Below are positions 45,153 through 55,300 of a stretch of 64,000 nucleotides of DNA, one piece after another. Both the position numbers and the translations under genes were made by a program. The stretch is taken from the NCBI RefSeq assembly GCF_008386315.1, contig NZ_CP043808.1, forward strand, positions 930,001 to 994,000, read 5' to 3'. The notes beneath the pieces were generated by a model that saw nothing but the letters and a program-made list of their open reading frames with translations, was not told the origin of the DNA and did no database searches. Numbering within the stretch: the first letter of the stretch is position 1; the number at the start of each line of letters is the position of its first letter. This DNA is from Serinicoccus marinus DSM 15273 (GTDB taxonomy: Bacteria > Actinomycetota > Actinomycetes > Actinomycetales > Dermatophilaceae).

Positions 45153-46523
45153 TCATTGAGTGATCGGCCCTTCGAGCGAGAAGTCGAGTTCCCCACGATC
45201 AGGGGCATCCGCGACATCTGGCCAGTCGGCTTTGAGCACGAGAGCGTGCACATCGACCGCGAGGGAGAGTTCATCGAAGTCCGCTGCCACCGGGTGGACA
45301 AGCGACCACTCCGTCGTCGATCGAGACTTCTCCGTTGATATCTCTTCAACTTCGTTATCTCCGATAGTGACCCGGGTCACCTCGACCTCTTGGACGTCGT
45401 AGTAGGCCGTCTCGCCTTCTGCAATCGTGTTCCTCACCGACGAGACGTCAACCTGGCCCTCCGCGAGGAGCCAGACCTGCCCGTCAGGAGCCCAGCCGGT
45501 CTCGCGTGCGTAAGGTGACAATCTGGCTTCGGGTGCACCCCACCCTGATCGTGCCTCCGCGACAAATCCGCTACTCGAGTCGTCGCCGACGGAGTCACTC
45601 AGGCTCGCCACGGTGACAGACGGCAACTCTTCATACAGGGCATCGGCCGCTGTGCCAGACTGGCGGTTGCCCTGCGCGTCGATCATCTGAGTCAGACCGG
45701 CAAATTCCATGGCGAATGAGTAGGATTCGGGCTCCTCGGACACTGCGACGGCATAGGTGCCGGTCTGGCTGCCGAGGTCAAAGGTCTCCTGTTGGCCGAT
45801 CACCTGAAACGACACCTCGTCCGGGTCCTCGGACCAGGACGATTGCTCCCCAGTAATGGAGGCGATGACAAAGGCACCGCCATCTGGCGCGTCCAGTGGC
45901 GACCCTTCCTGAGTGATGCGCCCAACGTTGCCAAGGGCCACGTCGAAGCGGCTGTTGGGAGATCGCAAGTCGTCGACACTCTCAAGTTGAAGGTCAACCG
46001 CATCGGTGGTTGCGATCTCAATCACGTCACCTGCGGTCGCCTTCGGGGCGTCCGGCTCCTTGACGTCGGCTGCAAGGTCCGCTTCCTCCCCGTCGGGCCG
46101 GAACGGGATCAAGTTGGGACTCGGCTGGCTGGACCTGAAGGGACTCTCGAGGTCGGTGGGTGCCAGATGCACAGTCCACTGCTCGGAGTTGCCATCGAAG
46201 TACGAGGTCAGTTCAGCCGAATCCCACGACGTTTCTGCCGAACCCAGGGCCCGGTAAGGGCCACACAGGACTTCTGGCGAGAGCTGAGAGTCGCGATCGT
46301 CAGGGTCTCGGGCCTGGAAGTAGCAGGCCGCTTCTTCCGGCACGTTGACTTCGGTGTCGGATTGGCCGATCGACGCCTGCCACGCAGAATCGATGTCAGC
46401 GAGGGAGCCTTCGAGCTCGGACACCTCCCGTCCGCCGAGGGTGTAGCTGGGGCCTGCCGCGCAGGCGCTGACCAGGAGCCCGCCCATCAGCAGGAGTGAC
46501 AACCTGCCACCTGTTCTCTGCAC
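45153..46523 (-). CDS. lipoprotein of unknown function
   Basis: 456 residues; MQRTGGRLSLLLMGGLLVSAC carries a lipobox (VSAC), so it should be membrane-anchored outside. The mature part is acidic with no family motif I recognise; it contains two Cys pairs (AACYFQARD, LCGPYRAL) and a WAPDGQVWLLAEGQ stretch. Base composition is clearly lower in GC than the neighbours. It follows two other exported-protein genes on the same strand with a 13-bp gap and is probably in one operon with them. Confidence 0.7.
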   Translation of the reverse strand: MQRTGGRLSLLLMGGLLVSACAAGPSYTLGGREVSELEGSLADIDSAWQASIGQSDTEVNVPEEAACYFQARDPDDRDSQLSPEVLCGPYRALGSAETSWDSAELTSYFDGNSEQWTVHLAPTDLESPFRSSQPSPNLIPFRPDGEEADLAADVKEPDAPKATAGDVIEIATTDAVDLQLESVDDLRSPNSRFDVALGNVGRITQEGSPLDAPDGGAFVIASITGEQSSWSEDPDEVSFQVIGQQETFDLGSQTGTYAVAVSEEPESYSFAMEFAGLTQMIDAQGNRQSGTAADALYEELPSVTVASLSDSVGDDSSSGFVAEARSGWGAPEARLSPYARETGWAPDGQVWLLAEGQVDVSSVRNTIAEGETAYYDVQEVEVTRVTIGDNEVEEISTEKSRSTTEWSLVHPVAADFDELSLAVDVHALVLKADWPDVADAPDRGELDFSLEGPITQ

Positions 46524-46536
46524 TGCTTCCCCCTGG

Positions 46537-47483
46537 CTAGTTCGAGTAGAGCCGGTTCTCTGACGTGAGGACCTCGAGCGGGGTGGCGGGCCCGTCGATC
46601 ACGGCGCTGCTCGGGATCTCTGTCCACTCACCACCGTCGACGCTGTACTCGCCGCCGTACTCCACGGAGATGTAGGGCGCGACCTCCGCGGCTTCCGTGT
46701 ACTCGTGCGTGATGTCACCGTCGGGGTAGGGGCCTCCGAGGCTCTCGGTCGGACCGATGCTGGCGCCGTCACCGGTGACATACGTGACGCCGATGAGGGT
46801 GGGGCGGATGCGCAGTTCGCGACCCACCAAGGTCGTGGTGTCGACTTCCTGCGGCTCGAATCCTTGGCTGGGCCACTCCAGTTGGAAGTACACAGGTAAG
46901 TTTACGAGGGTACGACCTTCTGGGGGTTGTATAACGCTGCTCGGCAGCGCAAAGTCAGTGGAGTGAAACTGGTCAACGATCATCGCTTCTGTCAAGATCT
47001 CCGCTGGTTCTCCGGATCTTGCAGGCAGATGGTCTGTGAAACACGTGAAGCCAATAAGTTCCCAATCTCCCGCCCGCCGGCCTCGGATACCTCACGCCGA
47101 TATATTCGCGAACGAGGTCCACTTGATTCAGGAACGGTTCGCTCGCAGTATTCATCCGAGAATATGCAGTGAGCTGTCTCTGGATCCTGCGGGGTGTTGG
47201 GATAGCAGTCTCGGACAGCTAAATACTCGTACCAAGGATCTGGCTTCTCTGGCGATGATCCCGGTGGCCAGACTTGTGCCTGTTGATAGGTGCGCTCGGC
47301 GGATATGCCTGTGTAGTCTCCTCCGCCGATTCCGACACATTTTATCAGGTCCCCGATGTGGCAGGGGCCTGTTGGGTTAGGCCCGGGCATGGATTCGTCT
47401 GCTCCGATGGCACTTGAAGAGCCGACGAGCACTATTGTCAAAGCAAAGACGCTTACGGCAAGAAGATTTCTTCGATGCTCCAC
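46537..47483 (-). CDS. exported protein with PKD-like C-terminal part (frame break near 47000)
   Basis: GTG 47483 begins MEHRRNLLAVSVFALTIVLV, a signal peptide ending near AIGADE. The first part has Cys residues (PCHIGDLIKCVG, DCYPNTPQ, HCIFSDEYCERTV). It stops at 46992, and in the next frame EILTEAMIVDQFHSTDFALP runs on to QPPEGRTLVNLPVYF and ITHEYTEAAEVAPYISVEY. The two halves match one recurrent actinobacterial exported protein of about 300 residues, so one missing base is likely. Function unknown. Confidence 0.65.
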
Positions 47484-47987
47484 CGGTTATCCCCCCAAAT
47501 AAGCGTGATGACGAGGTCAACCACTTGACCATCCTCGAGTTGCTCGACGGACGCTCTCACCTCTGCACTCTCCCCCGTTGCCAGACCTTCTGTGTTAATG
47601 AGGCGGAAATATTGCTGTTCCCCATCCCGTGTCTGATACGTCGCGCAGCACCTCACATGTGCTGCAGTCTTCGGTCGTCAGCGAGTCGAGGTCTGCTGGC
47701 TCGGCCTCCTTCAAGTGAACTGCCGTGAGCATGTCGAAGTACTCGGCCACCGCGGCTTCCGCGCCGTCGCTGGTCATGTCCCCCGCTTCCGCCTCAGGTT
47801 CTTCGCTCGTCGCCTCCTCCGACGTCTCGGCCGGCTCGGAGGTCACCTCGGTGTCCTCCGACGGCTCCTCCGTCGGCGTCGTGAGCGCATCCTCCGACGT
47901 CGGGGGAGCGGCGGGCTCGGTCGAGCTGTCGCAGCCGGCGAGCATGACCAGGCCGGCCACGGCTGCGACGACGGTGGTGCGGGTCAC
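47453..47987 (-). CDS. DUF6318-like lipoprotein (frame break near 47650)
   Basis: Starts at GTG 47987 behind GAGG: TRTTVVAAVAGLVMLAGCDS has a lipobox (LAGC). A long Glu/Thr/Ser/Pro linker follows, then AVAEYFDMLTAVHLKEAEPA and the TTEDCSTCEVL Cys pair typical of DUF6318 proteins. After CEVLRD the frame shifts +1 to YQTRDGEQQYFRLINTEGLA, ending IWGDNRWSIEEIFLP at TAA 47453. The end overlaps the next gene by 31 bp. Role unknown; with the next two genes it forms a small exported-protein cluster of lower GC. Confidence 0.65.
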
Positions 47988-48212
47988 GGCATACCCCTCC
48001 TCGATCCTGCGGCCGCAGGTCCCCCGCGGCCGTTCCGTCCAGCCCAGTGTGCCCCACGACAGGGCCGCTGCACGCTCGTCCACAGTAAAGACTCCGCCGG
48101 GATCTGAACACCCCGAGACGCGGACAGCCACCGAACGACACCCCGTCACCACCCCCGATCCCCGCCGTTCCGGGCCTCGCGAGCACCCGACACGCAGCCC
48201 GACGCGCACCCC

Positions 48213-48259
48213 TTGCATCTAGTAGCGGGGTCGCCTACGATCACCATATCTAGTAGTTA
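48213..48259 (+). promoter_or_regulatory. nrdR-nrdJ promoter with two NrdR-like boxes
   Basis: In the 417-bp gap before nrdR, TTGCAT (48213-48218) and TACGAT (48236-48241) form a -35/-10 pair with 17 bp between. The identical 9-mer ATCTAGTAG occurs at 48217-48225 and 48248-48256, exactly 31 bp apart, three helical turns. Paired NrdR boxes with this spacing are known for RNR genes, including nrdRJ of Streptomyces. One box overlaps the -35 and spacer, the other the transcription start, as expected for repression. I see no other gene in 47988-48404. Confidence 0.7.
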
Positions 48260-48404
48260 CAGGGGTGTGGTTCGTCCACATCTTGTTCACAACCGGACCG
48301 GCTGTTCCCACATCCCGTCCACAGACCGTCCCCAGATCCACCCACAGAGCGCCTGCTCCGGCAGGTGCTCGCGCCGCGCTGCCGCGACCGAGAAGGAGAG
48401 TGAC

Positions 48405-48887
48405 ATGCACTGCCCGTTCTGCCGTCACACCGACTCCAAGGTCGTCGACAGCCGCGTCCAGGAGGAGGGGACGGTCATCCGTCGCCGCCGCCAGTGCCCC
48501 GAGTGTGGGCGCCGCTTCGGCACGGTGGAGTCCGCCACGCTCTCGGTCATCAAGCGCTCCGGCGCGACCGAGCCGTTCAGCCGCGACAAGGTGATCTCGG
48601 GGGCCCGCAAGGCCTGCCAGGGTCGCCCGGTCACGGACGCCCAGCTCCAGCTGCTCGCGCAGCAGGTCGAGGAGTCGATCCGCTCGCTCGGGCAGGCGGA
48701 GGTCGACGCGCACGAGGTCGGCCTGGCCATCCTCGAGCCGCTCAAGGCGCTGGACGAGGTCGCCTACCTCCGCTTCGCCTCGGTCTACCAGGCCTTCGAC
48801 AACCTCGACGACTTCGAGTCGGCGATCGTGCTGCTGCGCACCGAGCGCGACGCCGCCTCCGACACCGAACCCACCCCGACCACCTGA
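48405..48887 (+). CDS. nrdR: transcriptional repressor NrdR
   Basis: NrdR is a zinc-finger plus ATP-cone protein that senses ATP/dATP and represses ribonucleotide reductase genes. 160 residues from ATG 48405 behind AGAAGGAGAG. The zinc finger is [17 protein letters not shown] and [16 protein letters not shown]; the ATP-cone reads [20 protein letters not shown] and VHEV-like [19 protein letters not shown], with [13 protein letters not shown]. It lies 82 bp upstream of nrdJ, whose transcription it should control with its own through the boxes at 48213-48259. Confidence 0.96.
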   Translation: MHCPFCRHTDSKVVDSRVQEEGTVIRRRRQCPECGRRFGTVESATLSVIKRSGATEPFSRDKVISGARKACQGRPVTDAQLQLLAQQVEESIRSLGQAEVDAHEVGLAILEPLKALDEVAYLRFASVYQAFDNLDDFESAIVLLRTERDAASDTEPTPTT

Positions 48888-48969
48888 GCACGACAGGTAT
48901 GTCGGTGCCCTCTGGTGCACTGGCATACACGGACGACACGCACGCACATCCCCACAAGGAGAGCTAGTC

Positions 48970-51858
48970 ATGACCGAGACCACCGGGTCGAAGACGCGCA
49001 CGCGCCGCAACGGCAAGGGCCTGACGATCGAGCGCATCTTCACAACACCTGGCGTGCACCCCTACGACCAGGTCACCTGGGAGAGCCGGGACGTCGTCCA
49101 GACCAACTGGAAGACCGGCGACACGATCTTCGAGCAGCGCGGCGTGGAGTTCCCGGACTTCTGGTCGGCCAACGCCTCCACCATCGTCACGACGAAGTAC
49201 TTCCGCGGCGCCGTCGGCACCGACGCCCGCGAGACCGGTCTCAAGCAGCTCGTCGACCGCGTCGTGCTCACCTACACCAAGGCGGGCAAGGAGCACGGCT
49301 ACTTCGCAACCGACGAGGACGCCGAGATCTTCGAGCACGAGTTGACGTATGCCCTCGTGCACCAGATCTTCTCCTTCAACTCTCCCGTGTGGTTCAACGT
49401 CGGCACCCAGAGCCCGCAGCAGGTCAGCGCCTGCTTCATCCTCTCGGTGGACGACTCGATGGACTCGATCCTCAACTGGTACAAGGAGGAGGGCTTCATC
49501 TTCAAGGGCGGCTCGGGCGCCGGCCTCAACCTCTCCCGCATCCGCTCCTCCAAGGAGCTGCTGTCCTCCGGCGGCACCGCCTCCGGCCCGGTCTCTTTCA
49601 TGCGCGGCGCCGACGCCTCCGCGGGCACCATCAAGTCCGGTGGCGCCACCCGCCGCGCGGCCAAGATGGTCGTCCTCGACGTCGACCACCCCGACATCGA
49701 GGAGTTCATCGACACCAAGGCGCGCGAGGAGGACAAGATCCGGGCGCTGCGCGACGCCGGCTTCGACATGGACCTCGGCGGCGACGACATCGTGTCGGTG
49801 CAGTACCAGAACGCCAACAACTCGGTGCGCGTCTCCGACGAGTTCATGCGTGCCGTGGAGGAGAAGACCGACTTCGGCCTCACCTCCCGCAAGGACGGCT
49901 CGGTCGTCACCACCGTCGACGCCAAGCACCTCTTCACCAAGATGGCTCAGGCCGCGTGGGAGTGCGCCGACCCGGGCATCCAGTACGACGGCACCATCAA
50001 CGACTGGCACACCAACCCCGAAACCGGCCGCATCACCGCGTCCAACCCCTGCTCGGAATACATGTCGCTGGACAACTCCAGCTGCAACCTCGCCTCGCTC
50101 AACCTCATGAAGTTCCTGCGCGAGGACGACACCTTCGACGTGGAGACCTACCAGAAGGTCGCCGAGCTGGTCATCACCGCGATGGACATCTCGATCTGCT
50201 TCGCGGACTTCCCGACCGACCCGATCGGCGAGACCACCCGCAACTACCGCCAGCTCGGCATCGGCTACGCCAACCTCGGCGCGCTGCTCATGGCGACCGG
50301 TCACGGCTACGACTCCGAGGGCGGCCGCGCGCTCGCCGCGTCGCTCACCTCGCTGCTCACCGGCGCCGCCTACAAGCGCTCGGCGGAGCTCGCCGGCGTG
50401 GTCGGCCCCTACAACGGGTATGCCCGCAACGCCGACGCGCACAAGCGCGTCATGCGCAAGCACCAGGCGGCGAACGACGAGATCCGCACGCTCCACACCA
50501 TGGACTCCTCGGTCCACAAGGCCGCGACCAAGGCCTGGGACGCCGTCGTCAAGACGGGGGAGAAGAACGGCTACCGCAACGCGCAGGCGTCCGTGCTCGC
50601 TCCGACCGGCACCATCGGCTTCATGATGGACTGCGACACCACCGGCATCGAGCCCGACTTCTCGCTGGTGAAGTTCAAGAAGCTCGTCGGTGGCGGATCG
50701 ATGCAGATCGTCAACCAGACCATCCCGCGGGCGCTCAACCGCCTCGGGTATGCCGACGAGACCATCGAGGCGATCGTCGAGTTCATCGCCGAGAACGGCC
50801 ACGTCATCGACGCTCCGGGTCTGAAGCCTGAGCACTACGAGGTCTTCGACTGCGCGATGGGCGCCCGGGCGATCCGCCCCATGGGCCACGTGCGGATGAT
50901 GGCCGCGGTGCAGCCGTTCCTGTCCGGTGCCATCTCCAAGACGGTCAACCTGCCGGAGTCGGCGACCGTCGAGGACATCGCCGAGGTCTACCTCCAGGGT
51001 TGGAAGATGGGCCTCAAGGCGCTCGCCGTCTACCGCGACAACTGCAAGGTCGGCCAGCCGCTGTCCGACGGCAAGGCTGACAAGGAGAAGAAGGCCGACG
51101 AGGTCGAGGCTCCCGTCGAGAAGGTCGTCGAGTACCGCCCGGTCCGCAAGCGGCTCCCCAAGCGCCGGTCCAGCCAGACCACGAGCTTCGCCGTGGGCGG
51201 CGCGGAGGGCTACCTCACCGCCGGCACCTATGAGAGCGGTGACCTGGGCGAGCTGTTCCTGAAGTTCGGCAAGCAGGGTTCGACCCTGGCCGGTGTCATG
51301 GACGCCTTCTCCATCGCCGTGTCGATCGGGCTGCAGTACGGCGTGCCGCTGGAGACCTTCGTCGAGAAGTTCACCAACCTGCGCTTCGAGCCGGCCGGTA
51401 TGACGGACGACCCGGACGTGCGCATGGCGCAGTCGATCATGGACTACGTCTTCCGCCGCCTGGCGCTGGACTACCTGGACTTCGAGAGCCGGTCGTTCAT
51501 GGGCATCCACACCGCGGAGGAGCGGGCCCGCCAGCTCGAGACCGGGTCGTATGCCCCGCTCGAGCCGTCGAACGACGACGACGACTACGAGGACGAGCTG
51601 GAGAACTACAGCCAGACCGCCGCCACCACGCCAGCCAAGAAGGCCGACAAGGTGGAGAAGGTCGCAGACCAGTCCGGTGCCGGCGCCGCCGACGCCCGCA
51701 AGGTCGACGCGGAGATCCACTCCTCGGCCGAGCTGCTCGAGCAGTTCCAGGGCAAGGTCGCTGACGCGCCGATCTGCATGACCTGCGGGACGAAGATGCG
51801 TCCGGCTGGGTCGTGTTATGTCTGCGAAGGCTGCGGCAGCACCAGCGGCTGCAGCTGA
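48970..51858 (+). CDS. nrdJ: adenosylcobalamin-dependent (class II) ribonucleotide reductase
   Basis: Makes deoxyribonucleotides using a cobalamin-generated radical, with or without oxygen. 962 residues; ATG 48970 behind AAGGAGAG. Active-site motifs are the first disulfide Cys in SPQQVSACFILSV, NPCSEYMSLDNSSCNLASLN (Asn, Cys radical site, Glu, second Cys), and ASVLAPTGTIGFMMDCDTTG. The C-terminus adds an acidic/Lys-rich linker and a zinc ribbon (CMTCGTKM; CYVCEGCGSTSGC) whose cysteines can re-reduce the active site. A perfect hairpin ends the unit. It is an intact frame of normal size and keeps the GGTATGCC motif twice. Confidence 0.97.
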   Translation: MTETTGSKTRTRRNGKGLTIERIFTTPGVHPYDQVTWESRDVVQTNWKTGDTIFEQRGVEFPDFWSANASTIVTTKYFRGAVGTDARETGLKQLVDRVVLTYTKAGKEHGYFATDEDAEIFEHELTYALVHQIFSFNSPVWFNVGTQSPQQVSACFILSVDDSMDSILNWYKEEGFIFKGGSGAGLNLSRIRSSKELLSSGGTASGPVSFMRGADASAGTIKSGGATRRAAKMVVLDVDHPDIEEFIDTKAREEDKIRALRDAGFDMDLGGDDIVSVQYQNANNSVRVSDEFMRAVEEKTDFGLTSRKDGSVVTTVDAKHLFTKMAQAAWECADPGIQYDGTINDWHTNPETGRITASNPCSEYMSLDNSSCNLASLNLMKFLREDDTFDVETYQKVAELVITAMDISICFADFPTDPIGETTRNYRQLGIGYANLGALLMATGHGYDSEGGRALAASLTSLLTGAAYKRSAELAGVVGPYNGYARNADAHKRVMRKHQAANDEIRTLHTMDSSVHKAATKAWDAVVKTGEKNGYRNAQASVLAPTGTIGFMMDCDTTGIEPDFSLVKFKKLVGGGSMQIVNQTIPRALNRLGYADETIEAIVEFIAENGHVIDAPGLKPEHYEVFDCAMGARAIRPMGHVRMMAAVQPFLSGAISKTVNLPESATVEDIAEVYLQGWKMGLKALAVYRDNCKVGQPLSDGKADKEKKADEVEAPVEKVVEYRPVRKRLPKRRSSQTTSFAVGGAEGYLTAGTYESGDLGELFLKFGKQGSTLAGVMDAFSIAVSIGLQYGVPLETFVEKFTNLRFEPAGMTDDPDVRMAQSIMDYVFRRLALDYLDFESRSFMGIHTAEERARQLETGSYAPLEPSNDDDDYEDELENYSQTAATTPAKKADKVEKVADQSGAGAADARKVDAEIHSSAELLEQFQGKVADAPICMTCGTKMRPAGSCYVCEGCGSTSGCS

Positions 51859-51870
51859 GAACTCAAGAGA

Positions 51871-51902
51871 GTCGGGCCCGGCGTTGCACCGCCGGGCCCG
51901 AC
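51871..51902 (+). terminator. terminator of nrdJ
   Basis: GTCGGGCCCGGCG (51871-51883) and CGCCGGGCCCGAC (51890-51902) form a perfect 13-bp stem with a 6-nt loop, 12 nt after the nrdJ stop. Confidence 0.85.
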
Positions 51903-51984
51903 GAGCAGTGGGTGTCCACTGGCTCCCTGTCGAACAGGAGCCTCCATCATGGCGCACCCCTGCTCGATCGCCAAGTGATCGAGC
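51903..51984 (+). promoter_or_regulatory. structured 5' leader of a 51-aa basic protein gene (switch-like)
   Basis: Right after the nrdJ terminator, GAGCAGTGGGTG (51903-51914) pairs with CACCCCTGCTC (51955-51965) with one bulged T. It encloses GGCTCCCTGT (51921-51930) / ACAGGAGCC (51934-51942). A third stem GCTCGATC (51962-51969) / GATCGAGC (51977-51984) shares GCTC with the first and ends just before the AAGGAGG ribosome site. The two stems cannot form together, a layout like a cis-regulatory switch. No known riboswitch class was recognised. Confidence 0.45.
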
Positions 51985-52003
51985 GGCCAAGGAGGTGATG
52001 ATC

Positions 52004-52159
52004 ATGGCCAAGAACACTGGACGCGGTTACCGTCGCGGTCCCGTGCGCTCCCGAAGCGAGTTCCGCCACCCCAACGGAACTTGGGTGAAGAGAGACAGCA
52101 ACACGGGGCGGATCCTCAACGTGAGCGATAAGCCTCACAAGGGAGTGCGCGACGAGTAA
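52004..52159 (+). CDS. small basic protein of a widespread unnamed family (51 aa)
   Basis: MAKNTGRGYRRGPVRSRSEF begins the protein, then NGTWVKRDSNTGRILNV and a KGVR end. Short proteins of this pattern (N-TGxGYRxGxV-x-RSQ...WTKRDxxTGRF...KGVR) recur in many bacteria, often with mobile or accessory genes; I know no function. The very good Shine-Dalgarno AAGGAGGTG lies upstream; ATG 51998 (MIMAK) is too close to it, so 52004 is preferred. Its own structured leader and terminator make it a separate unit. It is the first gene of the region where GGCATACC vanishes. Confidence 0.75.
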   Translation: MAKNTGRGYRRGPVRSRSEFRHPNGTWVKRDSNTGRILNVSDKPHKGVRDE

Positions 52160-52164
52160 TGGTT

Positions 52165-52198
52165 GGCGCTGTCTCGCGCTCTCAGGCGAGACAGCGCC
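52165..52198 (+). terminator. terminator after the small basic protein gene
   Basis: GGCGCTGTCTCGC (52165-52177) and GCGAGACAGCGCC (52186-52198) make a perfect 13-bp stem with an 8-nt loop, 5 nt after the stop codon. Confidence 0.85.
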
Positions 52199-52360
52199 GC
52201 CAGCGGCACGGGAGGTCGGAGGCGGTTGTTGCATGGGCTCACTCCGAAAATCGCAGGTAGACGACTCGCGCCTCAGGGCGATCTGGGCGCCGTGCATTCT
52301 GTCGACACACTCGACGTTTTCATGGGCTCGCCCCGCAGCGCGGTCTGACAAGCTAAAGCC

Positions 52361-55300
52361 ATGCACGAGGGGATCTATGAGCGTCTGGTGACGCGTCTCC
52401 TTGCAGACGAGCTTCATGACGAGGCTTTGGTTGCGGCCCGGATGCAGCCAGTTGAGGACGCGGAGCAGCCGGACGTTCTTGCTCGCCACGTGGCCGACGT
52501 CATACGCGATGTGCTGCGTGGTGTACGTGAGGACGCGCGGGTCGATCTGGTCAATCGTGTTGTCGATCAGCTAGCGAGCGAGCGGACGGTGCATCCACCG
52601 GTTCGCAACCTCGTGAGCGTGCGGGCTACTAGCTACGGGCCGGAGCTTCCCCGCCCCGCAACACCTCTCAGCAACGCCGCCCTCCTGACCAATGTCAAGG
52701 GGGAGCCAAGCCTCGGTGCCGAAATCCGGGCCGAGCTTGCATCTGCCGACCAGGTGGATCTGTTGTGCGCCTTCGTGAAGTGGCACGGACTCCGGGTGAT
52801 TGAGGACGACCTACGAGCGCTCAGAGATCGCGGCGCTCAGCTGCGAGTCATCACCACGACATACATGGGCGCGACCGAACGCCGTGCCGTGGACCGCCTC
52901 GTCCAGGACTTCGGTGCGGAAGTCCGCACCCACTTCGACGAAGCCAAGACACGGCTGCACGCGAAGGCCTGGATGTTCCACCGGAAGACCGGCTTCGACA
53001 CGGCATACGTCGGCTCGTCGAACCTCTCGCGTAGTGCTCTCCTGGATGGGCTGGAGTGGAACGTGCGACTGTCCCGGGTCGCGACACCTCACCTCCTCGA
53101 AAAGTTCTCGGGCACGTTCGAGACCTACTGGAACGACCCGAGCTTCGTGCCCTACGACCCGAACGACGTCGCAGACCGAGACCGCCTCGATGATGCGCTG
53201 GCAGTTGCCAGTGGCAAGGTCCGCCCCGACACAGGGTGGACGCTGTCCGGCCTCGACGTACGGCCCTACGCATATCAACAGCACATCCTTGATGCGCTCG
53301 AGGCGGAGCGACAGCTGCACGGGAGACACCGCAACCTCGTTGTTGCGGCGACGGGGACAGGGAAAACGATCATCGCGGCGCTGGACTACCGCCGACTCGC
53401 CGACCCGTCCACAAAGCGCTACCCGACCCTTCTCTTCGTGGCTCACCGCAAGGAGATCCTGGAGCAGTCACGACGCGCCTACCAAGAGGTGCTGGCGGAT
53501 GCTTCCTTCGGTGAGCTCTATGTCGACGGCGCGCGTCCTGAGCGATGGCAGCACGTCTTCGCGAGCGTTCAGTCGCTGAACTCCTACGGCGTGGGAAACC
53601 TCGATCCGCGCCACTTCGACGTCGTCGTCATCGATGAGTTCCACCACGCCGCAGCGAAGAGCTACCAGGACATCCTCAGCCATCTGCAGCCACGTGAGCT
53701 CCTGGCGCTGACCGCCACTCCCGAGCGGACCGACGGCTTCGACGTCCGTGCCTACTTCGACGGCCGCACTGCCGCCGAGCTGCGCCTCTGGGAGGCGCTT
53801 CAGGCCGGCATCCTCTGCCCGTTCCACTACTTCATGGCGTCGGATGGCACCGACCTCAGTGACGTCAGCTGGGTGAGGGGCCGCTACGACGAAGAACAGC
53901 TCAATCAGCTCTACACCGGTAACGAAGCGCGGGCCCGCATCATCCTGCGAGAGCTGGGCGACAAGGTTCTCGACGTGCACGGTATGCGGGCGCTCGGCTT
54001 CTGCGTGGGTGTCCAGCACGCCGCCTACATGGCCAAGGTCTTTACCGAGGCAGGAATCCCCGCTCGGTCAGTGAGTGGCACGACGCCAGGAGCAGAGCGT
54101 GAGGCCGCCCTGAGTGATCTGCGAGCTGGCCGACTCAGCATCCTCTTCGCCGCCGACCTCTTCAACGAGGGCGTCGATCTGCCTGATGTCGACACCCTGC
54201 TGTTCCTGCGCCCCACCGAGAGCGCCACGGTCTTCCTCCAGCAGCTGGGCCGCGGGCTTCGGCAGCGTCCGGACAAGCCCGTCCTCACGGTCCTGGACTT
54301 TGTCGGCAACCAACGCAAGGAGTTCCGGTTCGACGCCAAACTCGCGGCGCTGACCGGGCGGCCCCGACGGCGCCTGACCCAGGACCTGGAAGACGGCTTC
54401 CCTTATCTGCCCAGTGGGTGCCAGATCGTCCTCGATCGCCGCGCGCAAGAGACCGTACTCGCCAGTCTGAAGGCTCAGCTCAGCGCTCGGTGGGCACATC
54501 TGGTCAACCAACTCCGGGCTAGCGGGCAGGACACCTCGCTGCAGACTTTTATCGATGACTCTGGCTACTCGCTCTCCGACATCCTGCGGCGTGGACAGAA
54601 ATCGTGGACCGAGCTGCGGCGAGACGCCGGGCACCTGCGGGGCTCGCCCAGTCAGGTGGAGGTCGCGCTCGCGAAGCGAGTTCGAGCGCTCGCCCATGTG
54701 GACGACCCCGTGCGTCGCCGCGGGTATGAAGCTCTGCTCGCCAACCCGGATCGAACGGGTCTGACGCCGACGGAGGAGAGTCTTGCAGAGATGCTCTTCT
54801 TCACCTTGTGGCCGGACGGGGGAGGACACAGTTCCGTGCGCGCGGGACTCAGTGAGCTGGCCCAGGTCCCGGACCTCGTCGAAGAGATGCAGGCCGTCAT
54901 CGCGGTCGCCTTCGACGAAGCGGAGCGGCCGGTGGCACCCACTCCTGGCCCGCTGGCGCAGATGCCCCTCCGGGTGCACGCCCGATATCAGCGAGAGGAA
55001 GTGCTTGCGGCTCTCGGCTACGCCTCGTTGAATCGCAGGCCCAACTCGTTTCGTGAAGGTGTGCTCTTCGTCCCGGAGCTCAATGTCGACGCGTTCTTCA
55101 TCACCTTGCGCAAGACGGAGAAGCGCTTTTCGCCGACCACGATGTACCGCGACTACCCGATCAGCCAGCAGCTCTTTCATTGGGAGAGCCAGTCGACTAC
55201 GACCGAGCGGTCCAAGACCGGACAGCGCTACCTCAACGGCACGAGTACCGTCCTGCTTTTCGTCCGGGAGGAGCAGAAGGACGACTTCGGAACGAGCCCC

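Noticed and set aside
48888..48969. Cobalamin riboswitch before nrdJ
   Set aside because: The gap is only 82 nt and lacks a B12 box; regulation by NrdR boxes is supported instead.
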